Assembly: GCA_938083195.1 (NCBI GenBank)
Contig: CALKCK010000041.1
Span: 1 to 64,000, forward strand
Length of the DNA: 64,000 nt
Reading direction: 5' to 3'
Source: an uncultured Pirellulaceae bacterium
GTDB taxonomy: Bacteria; Planctomycetota; Planctomycetia; Pirellulales; Pirellulaceae
This document shows positions 36,001 through 45,613 of the stretch, in pieces. The position numbers were made by a program, and so were the translations under genes. Position 1 is the stretch's first letter; the number at the start of each line of letters is the position of its first letter. The notes beneath the pieces are model-generated. The model was given only the letters and a program-made list of their open reading frames with translations, had not been told where the DNA came from and searched no databases.

Positions 36001-37260
36001 CTAGAATCCGCCGAGTTCCGTCGATCGTTTTACCCGCTGAATCGCAATCATGAACGCGGCTGTTCGCAGACTTACATTCTTTTCGTTTGCCAATTGCCAG
36101 ACATCCTCAAAAGCCGAAGACAGAATTGAGTCCAATTGCTGACGCACTCGATTCAAATCCCAACTGTAGTACTGCCGATTCTGAACCCACTCAAAATAAC
36201 TGACCGTCACACCTCCAGCATTGGCAAGAATATCTGGAAGCACAGCGATTCCCCGTTCGAACAATCGTTCGTCTGCATCCGCATCAACAGGGCCATTTGC
36301 GCCCTCAACAATGTACTTTGCTCGGATCTTCTCAACGTTCTCCATCGTCACAACGCCACCAAGAGCAGCGGGAACGAGCAAATCACAGTCTAGTTCAAGT
36401 AATTCGTCGTTCGTAATTTTCTCCGCGTTTTCAAAACCCTGGAGCGAGCGATTTTCAATCATATGATGAAGTGCTGCAGGTATGTCGAGACCGTCTTCTC
36501 GGTAGTAAGCACCACTGACGTCGCTAATGCCTACAATCTTAAACTCAGACTCGTGCATAAATTTCGCCGCATGAGATCCAACGTTTCCGAATCCCTGAAT
36601 GACAACACGCGTATTTTTGGGCAACCGTCCTAAACGCTTTAACATTTTAAAGGAAAGAATGCCGACGCCTCGCCCAGTCGCTTCTTCTCGACCCTTGGCA
36701 CCGTAGTCCTCAACCGGTTTTCCCGTGATGCATGCCGGATTGAATCCGTGGTATTTCTCCCACTGATTTCTAATCCACGCCATCGTCTCAGAATTCGTCC
36801 CCATGTCCGGTGCGGGGATGTCACGATCAGGGCCAATAATGTCGTGAATTTGATCAATGAATTTTCGCGTGATTCTTTCGTTTTCTTTTCGGCTTAATTC
36901 ACGCGGTGCCACGCAGATCCCACCTTTAGCGCCACCGTAGGGAATATTGACAACAGCGGTCTTCCAGGTCATCAAAGAAGCGAGTGCTCGAACTTCATCG
37001 AGATCTACGTCTGGATGGAATCGCAATCCACCCTTCATCGGCCCCCGGGCGTTGTTGTGCTGGACGCGATAGCCAACCAATGTTTCGAGGCGACCGTCAT
37101 CCATTTCGACCGGGACCTCAACGGTGATCTCACGCTTCGGCATTTTTAACAGTCGCCGAGTGCTCTCTTGGAGATCCAGTGCATCCGCCGCACGGTCAAA
37201 GTAATGGAGCACCGTTTCATAGGCGTTCATATGTTTACGATTTGCAACATTCGAATTCAT
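36001..37260 (-). CDS. gdhA: Glutamate dehydrogenase (Glu/Leu/Phe/Val dehydrogenase family)
   Basis: A 419-residue enzyme for reversible oxidative deamination of glutamate to 2-oxoglutarate and ammonium. Family blocks are the GPMKGGLRFHP substrate region with its catalytic Lys, VVNIPYGGAKGG, ITGKPVEDYG and the NAD(P) motif VIQGFGNVGSHAAK. Length matches the catabolic hexameric type. Cofactor choice between NAD and NADP cannot be read with confidence. The ATG at 37260 has a weak GAGCGG upstream. Confidence 0.94.
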   Translation of the reverse strand: MNSNVANRKHMNAYETVLHYFDRAADALDLQESTRRLLKMPKREITVEVPVEMDDGRLETLVGYRVQHNNARGPMKGGLRFHPDVDLDEVRALASLMTWKTAVVNIPYGGAKGGICVAPRELSRKENERITRKFIDQIHDIIGPDRDIPAPDMGTNSETMAWIRNQWEKYHGFNPACITGKPVEDYGAKGREEATGRGVGILSFKMLKRLGRLPKNTRVVIQGFGNVGSHAAKFMHESEFKIVGISDVSGAYYREDGLDIPAALHHMIENRSLQGFENAEKITNDELLELDCDLLVPAALGGVVTMENVEKIRAKYIVEGANGPVDADADERLFERGIAVLPDILANAGGVTVSYFEWVQNRQYYSWDLNRVRQQLDSILSSAFEDVWQLANEKNVSLRTAAFMIAIQRVKRSTELGGF

Positions 37261-37525
37261 CTAACCGCTCACTGATCTAAAAAAGCCGTTGGGACCGTTG
37301 GAATTTCATCAAAGATTTAACGAACTAACCGCAATTAACCTATCTTGTTGTTATTGCAGCAATTTTGACAAGTTTGACGCACTACGATTTACCTGATTTT
37401 TGACCTACAATATAACATCGGTAAATAACCGCAATCAGGGCAACTAAAAAGCAGCTACCCTGACAAACGAAAACAATCACAGCCAAGACTGTGGTGTAAC
37501 CTGATTTTTTCTAATTAGGCGCCTC

Positions 37526-40500
37526 GTGACAATCGACATAACTCAATTCTGGAACCTCCTGACCGAAAGCAAATTGGTAGGAGTCGCTGAGACACAAACC
37601 TTATTCTCCGAATTCTCTGAAATCTCGGAAGAAAAAAACACGGATTCTCTCGCCAAGTTCCTTGTCAACAAAAAAGCAATCACACGCTACCAATCACAGA
37701 TTTTGCTGGCCGGCTACAACGGACCGTTCCAGTATGGGAATTACGTAGTCTCCGAGCAAATAAAATCTGGTTTCTTTCACGACCAATTCGGGGCTAGGCA
37801 TAGAAAAACAGGCTACCCGGTATTGTTACAATTTATTTCCGGATCCGAAACTTCAGACTTAGAAACCTGGGAAAAAATTGAAAATGAAGCCACCCAACTA
37901 ATTGCCATTCGGCACCCCAACTTGGCGGAAACCTTCGAATCGGTGACCATTGCCAACCATCGTTTCGTCGTCACGCAAATCGCAAAAGGCGTAAACCTTC
38001 AGGAAAAACTGCCTCGCAAGTCACGTCTTCCCTGGAAGAAGGCATGTGCGGTTATGGCTCAAGCCGTGAAAGGACTCGAACAACTTCACACAAACAACAT
38101 TGTCCACAATGCGGTTTCCACTCGGACAATATGGATCGCCAAGAACGGATCGGTTCAACTTCGATCCAATCTTATCCACGACTCAGATTTTGACACTCCC
38201 GATGAATCTGAAAAAGGGAGTGAATCAAGATTTGATTATCTGGCCCCTGAGGCGTGGGAAAATCCGGATACAGATTGGACCAAAGAGCAGGGCATTGCTC
38301 AGGATTTATATTCGGTCGGCTGTACGCTCTACCGCATTATTTCGGGCAAACCTCCTTTCTCCGAACAGGATTTAAAAAAGAAGAAAAATGCTTGCCTGAA
38401 TGAAACTCCAGCAACTCTTGAGAAATATGAACTGCCCGACGAATTGGCATCATTGATGAATCAGTTGTTGGCAAAAAAGCCAGGTGATCGCCCTGCATCC
38501 GCTCAGCAAGTAGGCAACATGCTGGCATTGCTTTCAGGCAAAGCAAAGGAAATCGAAACACTTGCTGCCGCTCCTTCCAAAGCACGTCGGGTATTTCGAA
38601 AATCGCTCAGTCCCGACTTTCCCGGCAATGCACCAGTTTCTGAAAAATCCATTCCCGAAATTGAGACGGGGGACGATGAAGAACCGCTGGACGAATCGTC
38701 AGAACGCTCCATTGAGCGGAGCGAGAAGATCCAAGCAGCAGCAGAAGCGGCCCAACGTCGCAAGAAGAATCAATGGAAAGTACCAGTCGCCATTGCCGCT
38801 GGTCTGATGGCGGTATCATCGCTGGGCTTGTTCCTAATCTATAACGCATCGCAAACCACGGTCGTTGACATATCTCCGAATGAAACAGCACCAATCACTG
38901 ACGATCCCCAAAACTCAAATCCACTCGAGCCCGGTCAAACTCCGACAAAACCCAACATCCTCGCACCTGGACTACGTCCAACTCTCGTTCAAAAATTGAT
39001 TGACGACGATGATCGCTCCCTCTGGGAAACACCAACAAATGGTGCGCCTCTGTCCATTTCATACCTGCCGCCGGCACCGCGAATTTTGTTTTCATTTCGC
39101 CTGTCGGAACTTTTAAGTTCGCCCGAAGGTAATCTCGTACTACAGAGCCTTGGTCCGTCGATGGCTGAGGTCATAAAAAACTTCCAAAACCAAAGTGGAG
39201 CAGAGCTTGAAAATATTGAACGGCTGACAGTTTCGTTTCATAACACTGGCGAGCTAACCTACTCACCTTATTTCATCGTCCAGTTTCGTCAGCCCGTCAA
39301 CAAATCCCGCTTAATGCAAGCCTGGAACAGGCCCACGTTACGAGAACTTGAGAACCAGCAGGAAATCTACACATCCAGCGACAATAAGACAGCGTTTTAT
39401 TTGATCTATGATGAACCAGAAGATACCACGGCGACGACAGTTTCCGTTGATGAGCAACCCACAGCAGTCCAAGATGAATCGATCAACGAGCAGAACACTG
39501 AGACTCAAATCACTCGATTTGCTTTCAGCGAAAAACAACTCATTGAAGATGTCGCCCTTAACCTCGGCGCCTCAATGCTTTCCGGTTCTCTCGGAGATTT
39601 ACTAGAGTGGACCGACCGTGATCGACACGTCAATATGCTCTTTTTGCGCAGTTCATTGTTCAACGATCAAGGTCAGAGTCTCATGGGTCCCAGAGCGAAA
39701 CTGCTGAACCGTGAACTTAGCATCATGATGCCCGATGAAGTCCGCGGTGGACTCATTAGTTTCCACCTCGACGGGGAGTGTTATTGTGAATTAATACTCG
39801 ACAAAAATGTCGATTTAAAAGCGTTAGACCTCCAGACGATGATGGCCGCAGAATTCAAAAAACAGCGGGACCAAATCATGCTTTTCGTCGCAAAAATTCC
39901 GTCCAGCCAATACTGGGATGTAGTTCGAATTCGCTATGGCGGCATGCTCACAGACTTTTACAAAAACCTGCGTTGGAACGTCGAGTATGGGCAAGTTGTC
40001 GCCAACTGCTGGCTCCCTCCAATGGCTGCGCACAATTTGATTGCAGCGACCGAACATGCGATTTCATTTTCTGCAGGGACCGGCGGCACCGTCGCACCGG
40101 TTTACTCAGGCCCCAAAACACTCGAAGAACTTCTCGCCATGAAACGAGATTTGAATATCGCCAACCCGCCTGACCTCAATGTACTTATTTCGGATCTCCA
40201 AACTGAAATAAAAGATGATGTGGGTAAACTACCTTTTGAATTCAACATTCGCTTGATCGGATCCGACCTCGAAAAAGATGGAATCACAAAAAACCAACGT
40301 CCAAGTGAACTGGTGATCGAACAAAAAAGCGTTTCAGAAATCCTGACTTCGATTATGATCGCCGCCAACCCTTCCAAAGATATTACCGGGGCGAGCGACC
40401 CGATGTGTAAGCTAATCTGGGTGGTCGGCGACGATCCTGAAAACCCTGGGCAAAAAGCGGTTTTGATTACAACGAGAACTGCAGCAGCCGCCAAATCGTA

Positions 40501-40540
40501 CCAATTGCCACCCGCTTTTCAGGTTCCCGAGTTACCCTAA
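37526..40540 (+). CDS. Receptor-like pseudokinase with large exported C-terminal domain
   Basis: A 1004-residue protein with GTG start. Residues about 70-340 are a protein-kinase fold related to bacterial Ser/Thr kinases, but the catalytic residues are lost. The beta-3 Lys is Gln102, the HRD loop reads HNAVS (194-198) and the DFG position reads SNL (214-216). The APE motif (240-242) and the YSVGCTLYRIISGKPPF block remain. One membrane segment lies at 419-440. About 560 residues follow outside the cytoplasm; their end has weak secretin-N-like character (SELVIEQKSVSEILTSI). Phosphotransfer is unlikely; scaffold or sensor use is more plausible. The gene at 40879 follows on the same strand. Confidence 0.85.
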   Translation: MTIDITQFWNLLTESKLVGVAETQTLFSEFSEISEEKNTDSLAKFLVNKKAITRYQSQILLAGYNGPFQYGNYVVSEQIKSGFFHDQFGARHRKTGYPVLLQFISGSETSDLETWEKIENEATQLIAIRHPNLAETFESVTIANHRFVVTQIAKGVNLQEKLPRKSRLPWKKACAVMAQAVKGLEQLHTNNIVHNAVSTRTIWIAKNGSVQLRSNLIHDSDFDTPDESEKGSESRFDYLAPEAWENPDTDWTKEQGIAQDLYSVGCTLYRIISGKPPFSEQDLKKKKNACLNETPATLEKYELPDELASLMNQLLAKKPGDRPASAQQVGNMLALLSGKAKEIETLAAAPSKARRVFRKSLSPDFPGNAPVSEKSIPEIETGDDEEPLDESSERSIERSEKIQAAAEAAQRRKKNQWKVPVAIAAGLMAVSSLGLFLIYNASQTTVVDISPNETAPITDDPQNSNPLEPGQTPTKPNILAPGLRPTLVQKLIDDDDRSLWETPTNGAPLSISYLPPAPRILFSFRLSELLSSPEGNLVLQSLGPSMAEVIKNFQNQSGAELENIERLTVSFHNTGELTYSPYFIVQFRQPVNKSRLMQAWNRPTLRELENQQEIYTSSDNKTAFYLIYDEPEDTTATTVSVDEQPTAVQDESINEQNTETQITRFAFSEKQLIEDVALNLGASMLSGSLGDLLEWTDRDRHVNMLFLRSSLFNDQGQSLMGPRAKLLNRELSIMMPDEVRGGLISFHLDGECYCELILDKNVDLKALDLQTMMAAEFKKQRDQIMLFVAKIPSSQYWDVVRIRYGGMLTDFYKNLRWNVEYGQVVANCWLPPMAAHNLIAATEHAISFSAGTGGTVAPVYSGPKTLEELLAMKRDLNIANPPDLNVLISDLQTEIKDDVGKLPFEFNIRLIGSDLEKDGITKNQRPSELVIEQKSVSEILTSIMIAANPSKDITGASDPMCKLIWVVGDDPENPGQKAVLITTRTAAAAKSYQLPPAFQVPELP

Positions 40541-40878
40541 TTAAACTCACGTTTTGATCAGCATCTGCGTCTCAGCCTTGGATTCGATCTAAATTTTTCT
40601 GATAAGCCTCACCATCATTGACGCCTACCTCGCAGGAACCGCGACGCGTCACCGGCTAAGTGTCAACAGATAATTGCCAGCGGGACTACCCCATCTCCCC
40701 ATAGAACGACCGAAACCCAAGTAAATCGATTGCTTTCCATAATTCGATTGAAAGATAGCGTGTGCAATGACGACGAAAACCATAGAATAGAACTGTTCAG
40801 CGAACCGTGTAAAAACAATTCATGATCCGTCACGTCGCCGTTCGGTAACCGACTACATTCACTCGACGAGGTTCTCCG
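40541..40878. other. Intergenic region between pseudokinase and zinc-ribbon membrane gene
   Basis: This 338-base stretch has no supported gene. The only clear element is GAGG near 40868-40871, which serves the GTG start at 40879. The spacing allows an independent promoter for the second gene. Confidence 0.5.
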
Positions 40879-43170
40879 GTGCAGCCATTTTCCCTCATCT
40901 GTAAGTCATGTGCAGCTCGCTTAAAGGTCACCAAAGCCTCGGCCGTCGGACAATTATTGGCCTGTCCTAAGTGTGGCACGATGATCCACGTCACTCCGCC
41001 AGCTGGCTGGACACCTCCTCCATCTCAATCCGATTCACAGGTTTCCGTTGATAGCTGGGAGGAGTCCGCAGTCGCCGGCGAAGGTAATTTTGAGGATATC
41101 GAAGCTCTTCTCTCCGATGCATTGCCTGCTTCCAACCCCCCTAGCGGATCCAAACCAGGCCACACTCAACCCTCCTCGAATGCCGCCCGGCCAACTGCCA
41201 CTCCAAACACCAAACCAGCAAACAACTCAAACCAGCTCGTCAAAGGGCCGGTGCTACCCAATGATCAATGGACTGGAGAAGGAACACGGCGTCGTAAAAC
41301 ATTTTCTCTTGTTGTCTTCGGGGGATTAGCGACGATCCTTTTACTCGCCGCCATCTGCATTGCGATTGTCATCAACGCATCTTCGAAAAATCCCGAAACT
41401 GCTGACTCAACCGATCCCAATCCATTGCCTAATTTAGATCCGGTCGCGGGTGCCAATGACCCTGGAAACATGCTTGAAGAAGCTGACTTGGTCGAAGTCG
41501 GTCCTTTTGCCGAAGCTCCAGGCGAAAATCAAGTTAACCCGGATGTTGGTGAAGCTCCGCCAATGATCGCCCCTCGCCCAAAGCCGGGTAATGAGAAGCC
41601 CGGTAATGATCAGGTAGCTAACAATCAAACTACCAATGACAATGATCAAGTGGCCACTGAACCACCTGAAAAAACGGGTGGTAAACACTCCAAACTTCAA
41701 CAAATGGGTGCCCCTGGCGTAGGCGAAGCCGCGAATCCTAATCAGGAAAACGGGGAAGTTAACGATCAAGAATTTAAGCAGATGGAAGCTCCCCCGAAAC
41801 TGTCCGGGGCAAGCCCGTTCTCCCAGCCATCGCCCGACTCTCCACTGAACATTGAACCCACAGAGGATCCTCCCCCAAAAACCCAAATCGGTATGGTAGA
41901 AGCTTTCGAAAATGATCTCGGCAACTTATCTGAATTACTCGCCGGCGCGGGCACCTCACTTTTGGAATTCAAGGATTTGACAGCTGCTATTCGCACCCGG
42001 GAGAACATCGGAATCCCAAAATATGTGATTAGCAAACCGGATCTTCCCAAGCTAGAAATTGAGGAACAGCTTGAGCTATTCGTACCGGGAGTTAAATTTG
42101 ACACTCCGGTTCACTTGCAGAGAATCGTCAGTGATCTTTCGTCGCTATCTGGATTACCGATGACGATTGATGCTCGCTCAATTGCTGCAACAGGTCACAT
42201 GCCTAACCCACAAATCAAGTTTGAGAAATCAAATGCCTCACTCAAAGAAACTCTCGATAAATTACTCACTCCGCTGAATTTGCAATATCGAATTGACAGC
42301 ACTGGAGTTTCTATTGGAGTTTTTCCGGCCAGTGAAAAAACGCAAAAGACCTTTGATTTCCCAGCCGTCATCGCACTAAGTCCTGAATCCAGACTTCAAC
42401 TTATTTCTGAAATTCAAGTTCTCATCGCACCTGAATCGTGGGCTGTCGCCAACGACCCGGCGACGATTACAGTCAAAGACAATCAGCTTGTGGTCAACTG
42501 TAGTGAATCGGTTCAAAATCAAGTTGGTGAATTATTGGCCAAGCTAAACGCTTCACTAACACTCAAGACAAATAAGGCAGATGCAACCGCACAAGGAATA
42601 TTGGCGTCCAAGTGGAAAAAACTTGCTCCGGGCCTTGCAAAAGATTCTCAGCTTAAACAATCAGTTCAATCTGAACTCACTGTATTTCTCGAACGCCTTA
42701 GTGAGCACTCTGGAATCACCACAATCCCTGACTTCAACGCTCTTTTAAGTGATGGTTGGGGGCCACAAACCTCAATCCCTGGTAATGTTGTCGAATCCAC
42801 AGTGCAACAGACAATCGAGGAATTAACGCGATCCATGAACCTCACTTACACAGCTGTCGACGATAAAACCCTGATGATTACGACATACGATCGCTCGGCA
42901 CAGCTAATAGACCTTGAGGTTTACGCGCTCAATGGACTCGTGCCAGACCAGCTACCTGCGCCTCAATTTCAACGATTAATTATTGAATCTTTAGGCTCGC
43001 AACTCAACTCGGAAAAAGTCCGGTACATCTACCAACCCGCCTGCAATTGCTTGATCGTCACGGCTCCACAACAGATTCAACGACAAGTCGAAGCATTAAT
43101 TGATCGCTTGAAAACAGAGCTGAATGGCGAACCTACTGAGAACCTCAACCTAATTCAAGCATCACAATAG
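40879..43170 (+). CDS. Zinc-ribbon, single-pass membrane protein with secretin-N-like repeats
   Basis: A 763-residue protein starting with GTG, supported by GAGG upstream. Residues 1-40 hold a zinc ribbon (CKSCAARL and CPKCGTMI). A hydrophobic segment follows a polar linker at about 145-165 (LVVFGGLATILLLAAICIAIVI). Then about 190 Pro/Asn/Glu-rich residues lead to a folded region from about 390. That region has two similar halves resembling secretin/STN N-domains: LSSLSGLPMTIDA with ASLKETLDKLLTPLNL, and LSEHSGITTIPDF with QQTIEELTRSMNL. No secretin pore domain is present. The protein may sense or organise an envelope complex. It is next to a pseudokinase; the link is inferred from gene order. 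Confidence 0.8.
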   Translation: MQPFSLICKSCAARLKVTKASAVGQLLACPKCGTMIHVTPPAGWTPPPSQSDSQVSVDSWEESAVAGEGNFEDIEALLSDALPASNPPSGSKPGHTQPSSNAARPTATPNTKPANNSNQLVKGPVLPNDQWTGEGTRRRKTFSLVVFGGLATILLLAAICIAIVINASSKNPETADSTDPNPLPNLDPVAGANDPGNMLEEADLVEVGPFAEAPGENQVNPDVGEAPPMIAPRPKPGNEKPGNDQVANNQTTNDNDQVATEPPEKTGGKHSKLQQMGAPGVGEAANPNQENGEVNDQEFKQMEAPPKLSGASPFSQPSPDSPLNIEPTEDPPPKTQIGMVEAFENDLGNLSELLAGAGTSLLEFKDLTAAIRTRENIGIPKYVISKPDLPKLEIEEQLELFVPGVKFDTPVHLQRIVSDLSSLSGLPMTIDARSIAATGHMPNPQIKFEKSNASLKETLDKLLTPLNLQYRIDSTGVSIGVFPASEKTQKTFDFPAVIALSPESRLQLISEIQVLIAPESWAVANDPATITVKDNQLVVNCSESVQNQVGELLAKLNASLTLKTNKADATAQGILASKWKKLAPGLAKDSQLKQSVQSELTVFLERLSEHSGITTIPDFNALLSDGWGPQTSIPGNVVESTVQQTIEELTRSMNLTYTAVDDKTLMITTYDRSAQLIDLEVYALNGLVPDQLPAPQFQRLIIESLGSQLNSEKVRYIYQPACNCLIVTAPQQIQRQVEALIDRLKTELNGEPTENLNLIQASQ

Positions 43171-43176
43171 CATCTA

Positions 43177-43202
43177 ACGGTCGCCGTCTTTCGGCGGAGA
43201 GA
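43177..43202. terminator. Weak hairpin between convergent genes
   Basis: CGCCG (43182-43186) pairs with CGGCG (43192-43196) around a TCTTT loop in the 32-base gap between two convergent genes. There is no T-run, so it is only a possible bidirectional terminator. Confidence 0.3.
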
Positions 43203-44885
43203 TTAAGGTTCAACTTGCCGGGGCGAATCAGCTGACTCAAACTGACGGCGGAATGCACTGCCGTCGCGGATTCCATAGTGCTCACTTTGGAGTGAGTAGT
43301 GACTCGAAAACCAGCTTTCAATCGACTCATTTCGCTGTCGGTCGTAGCTAGGGTTGGCCATTAAAGTTTTCCCTTCGACCGTTTGGCGAATTTCAGAATC
43401 TTCGACCAATACTTTGCCACCTTTAATTACCATTTGAGGTAATTCGAACATCCGCTGGTAGTTGGAATTGGGTTCGTAAACACAAATATCAGCGTCTGCC
43501 CCAACTCCTAAATGACCTTTGTGTTTCAACCCTAAGATCCTCGCGGGCCCCGCGCGGGTGATCACTGCAATTTCACTTAAGGTGTATTCACGATCCAAAT
43601 CGGCTAAACACGAATGCTTTAACACCGCAGGATTTAATTGGGCAATCATCTCTCGTCGAAATTCTCGGTCCATTAGTAGACGAATGATCTGCGGATAAGC
43701 TAGGAAGCTTCCACCATTTGGGTGATCCGTACTCATCACCACTTGCCAAGGATCGGCAACCAACAGATACCACTCAAGACCAATAGCCCACTGCAAGGCG
43801 TGAATAAAGTTCTTGTTTTTATACTCAATCGGAGAAACGCCACATCCCGACTCCAATTCTGTATCCGCGGCATACCATTTCTCACCGCTGACTTTCTGGA
43901 GATAGTAGCCGAGCGGTCCATCACCGGTCATGCTCGTTGTCTGCCCGAACAGAACTTGCCCAACGTCAACCGTGAGCTCCGGATGTGCATTGACGTACTC
44001 CGCTAACACACGAGCCTTGGAGCAAAGTGAAGTCTCTTCCTCCGCGCCTCCTCCATAACTATGAAATTGGATGTGCGTCAGGTGAGCCCGCATCCCGTTC
44101 ACTGCCTTCAATGTCTCAAGAGTTGTTTCCCAATTTCCCGGGATTCCAAGATTATTGGTATGGATATGTACCGGATGAGGCAAGTCCAGAGCATTCGCTG
44201 CTCGCGTTACCGATTGAATTATTTGACGGGGCGTCACGCCAAATCCATCCACTGTTTGATCTAAGTCTCTTGCGTTGCCATTCCGCGATTGTTTCCACAA
44301 CTCGACTCCGCCGGGATTCACTATTTTCGGCGCAAACGCTCCCACGCGATTCATTAACCAGCCCAGAAATGACTGCAGCCCCGAATCATCGCCGCGGGCA
44401 ATACAATCCATGACGTAATGATTGTTGCCGACAAGGGTAAAAAAACCTGTATCGACATTGGGGATTTGTTCAAATTCGAAATGCACATGCCGAGCGGCCA
44501 AAGGGGGTACCGCAGCATCAAAGCAGGTGGTGTAGCCGAGGCCTGTGTATCGGTATCCTGTCGTAAAGATACTTGGCACACTACCCAACGAGCCGCTGTG
44601 TAAAATACCATCCTCCAACGAGCTGCGACTTTGGGGGGCAGACCGATTCTGTTCGGGTTGCATTTTCCGCGCTGTGTTGACCTTGGGCCCCGCAATGTGG
44701 CAGTGCATATCGACAGCACCCGCCATGATGATACGGCCGGAAACATCAATCGTCGTGTGCGCGACAGATTCTGTCGGGGGATTAACAATCCTCCCTTCTC
44801 GAACCCAAATGTCTCTCACCTCACCAGTCATCTTTGAGACCGGATCAATAACTGTACCGCCCGCTAGTTTTAGAAAAGACTCCAT
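43203..44885 (-). CDS. fhcA: Formylmethanofuran dehydrogenase / formyltransferase-hydrolase complex subunit A (FhcA/FmdA)
   Basis: A 560-residue amidohydrolase-fold subunit that releases formate from, or takes part in formation of, formylmethanofuran. It acts in the tetrahydromethanopterin-linked C1 route of planctomycetes and methylotrophs. Metal ligands are visible in DMHCHIAGPK (H61, H63), HIHTNNLG, LTHIQFHSYGGG and MSTDHPNGG. The ATG at 44885 gives the family N-terminus MESFLKLAGGTVIDP; 17 extra residues from 44936 are unlike the family. Its usual partners (FhcB, C, D) are not in the window. Whether it works in formaldehyde oxidation is inferred from family knowledge. Confidence 0.9.
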   Translation of the reverse strand: MESFLKLAGGTVIDPVSKMTGEVRDIWVREGRIVNPPTESVAHTTIDVSGRIIMAGAVDMHCHIAGPKVNTARKMQPEQNRSAPQSRSSLEDGILHSGSLGSVPSIFTTGYRYTGLGYTTCFDAAVPPLAARHVHFEFEQIPNVDTGFFTLVGNNHYVMDCIARGDDSGLQSFLGWLMNRVGAFAPKIVNPGGVELWKQSRNGNARDLDQTVDGFGVTPRQIIQSVTRAANALDLPHPVHIHTNNLGIPGNWETTLETLKAVNGMRAHLTHIQFHSYGGGAEEETSLCSKARVLAEYVNAHPELTVDVGQVLFGQTTSMTGDGPLGYYLQKVSGEKWYAADTELESGCGVSPIEYKNKNFIHALQWAIGLEWYLLVADPWQVVMSTDHPNGGSFLAYPQIIRLLMDREFRREMIAQLNPAVLKHSCLADLDREYTLSEIAVITRAGPARILGLKHKGHLGVGADADICVYEPNSNYQRMFELPQMVIKGGKVLVEDSEIRQTVEGKTLMANPSYDRQRNESIESWFSSHYSLQSEHYGIRDGSAFRRQFESADSPRQVEP

Positions 44886-45029
44886 CGGGACCAATGCACT
44901 CTTAATGGTGAGGAAACAAACTCGCTGAAATCGCATTGTGACGAAGCAGGCAAAATTGAGCCAGTCCGATTAAAAAGAAGGGAGCCACGTTTTTGACTCA
45001 AAGTCCAAAAAATAATGTGAAAACAGCGT

Positions 45030-45326
45030 TCAACGCGGCTTTCGGGGACGCCCATTCGATTTTGATTTAGATTTTGGTGACCGCCACTTGCGTTTCCTCT
45101 TAATTCCAAACGTCAGTTCGAAGTTCGCATCGTCGCCCTCGAAAGCACTCAAACGATCATCCGCCTTCATTTTGGCTTCCAACTGCTCGAGAATTGAATC
45201 CAATTCATCATAGTTTTGGCTAATACGATCCAACCGCCTGCGAACTTCTGGACTGTCCGCGCATATCTCAGTTCGCGCAATTTCAATCTTGCGAGACTTT
45301 AAGTTATTGGCGCTGAACAAGTTCAT
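45030..45326 (-). CDS. Small charged protein, function unknown
   Basis: A 98-residue protein with an alpha-helical, Glu/Arg-rich middle (RRRLDRISQNYDELDSILEQLEAKM) that could form a coiled coil, and a very basic Lys/Arg/Ser C-terminus that could bind nucleic acid. No family is recognised. No clear ribosome binding site precedes the ATG at 45326. It lies 144 bases upstream of fhcA on the same strand. Confidence 0.5.
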   Translation of the reverse strand: MNLFSANNLKSRKIEIARTEICADSPEVRRRLDRISQNYDELDSILEQLEAKMKADDRLSAFEGDDANFELTFGIKRKRKWRSPKSKSKSNGRPRKPR

Positions 45327-45613
45327 GATTTATGGAGTCAGTGAAGGCAAGCGATCATTCCAGACCAATTATTTCCTGCCGCCCCTCGACGAACAAGGAT
45401 AAAACTGATTTTTCATCAAAAACGAGCGAGAAGACCCCTTCGTCAAATACACAGATCTTTCCGATTTAACGATATTTCATGCCTTTGGAGACACTTCATT
45501 CGTGTCCCCAGACACTGCACTCAAAGTGCTATGAATTAGAAATTTTGCTAATATTGAACACTTACGAGGGCAAACCTCGTATTTCCGATTGCTTACCCAA
45601 GGAGATGGTCAAG

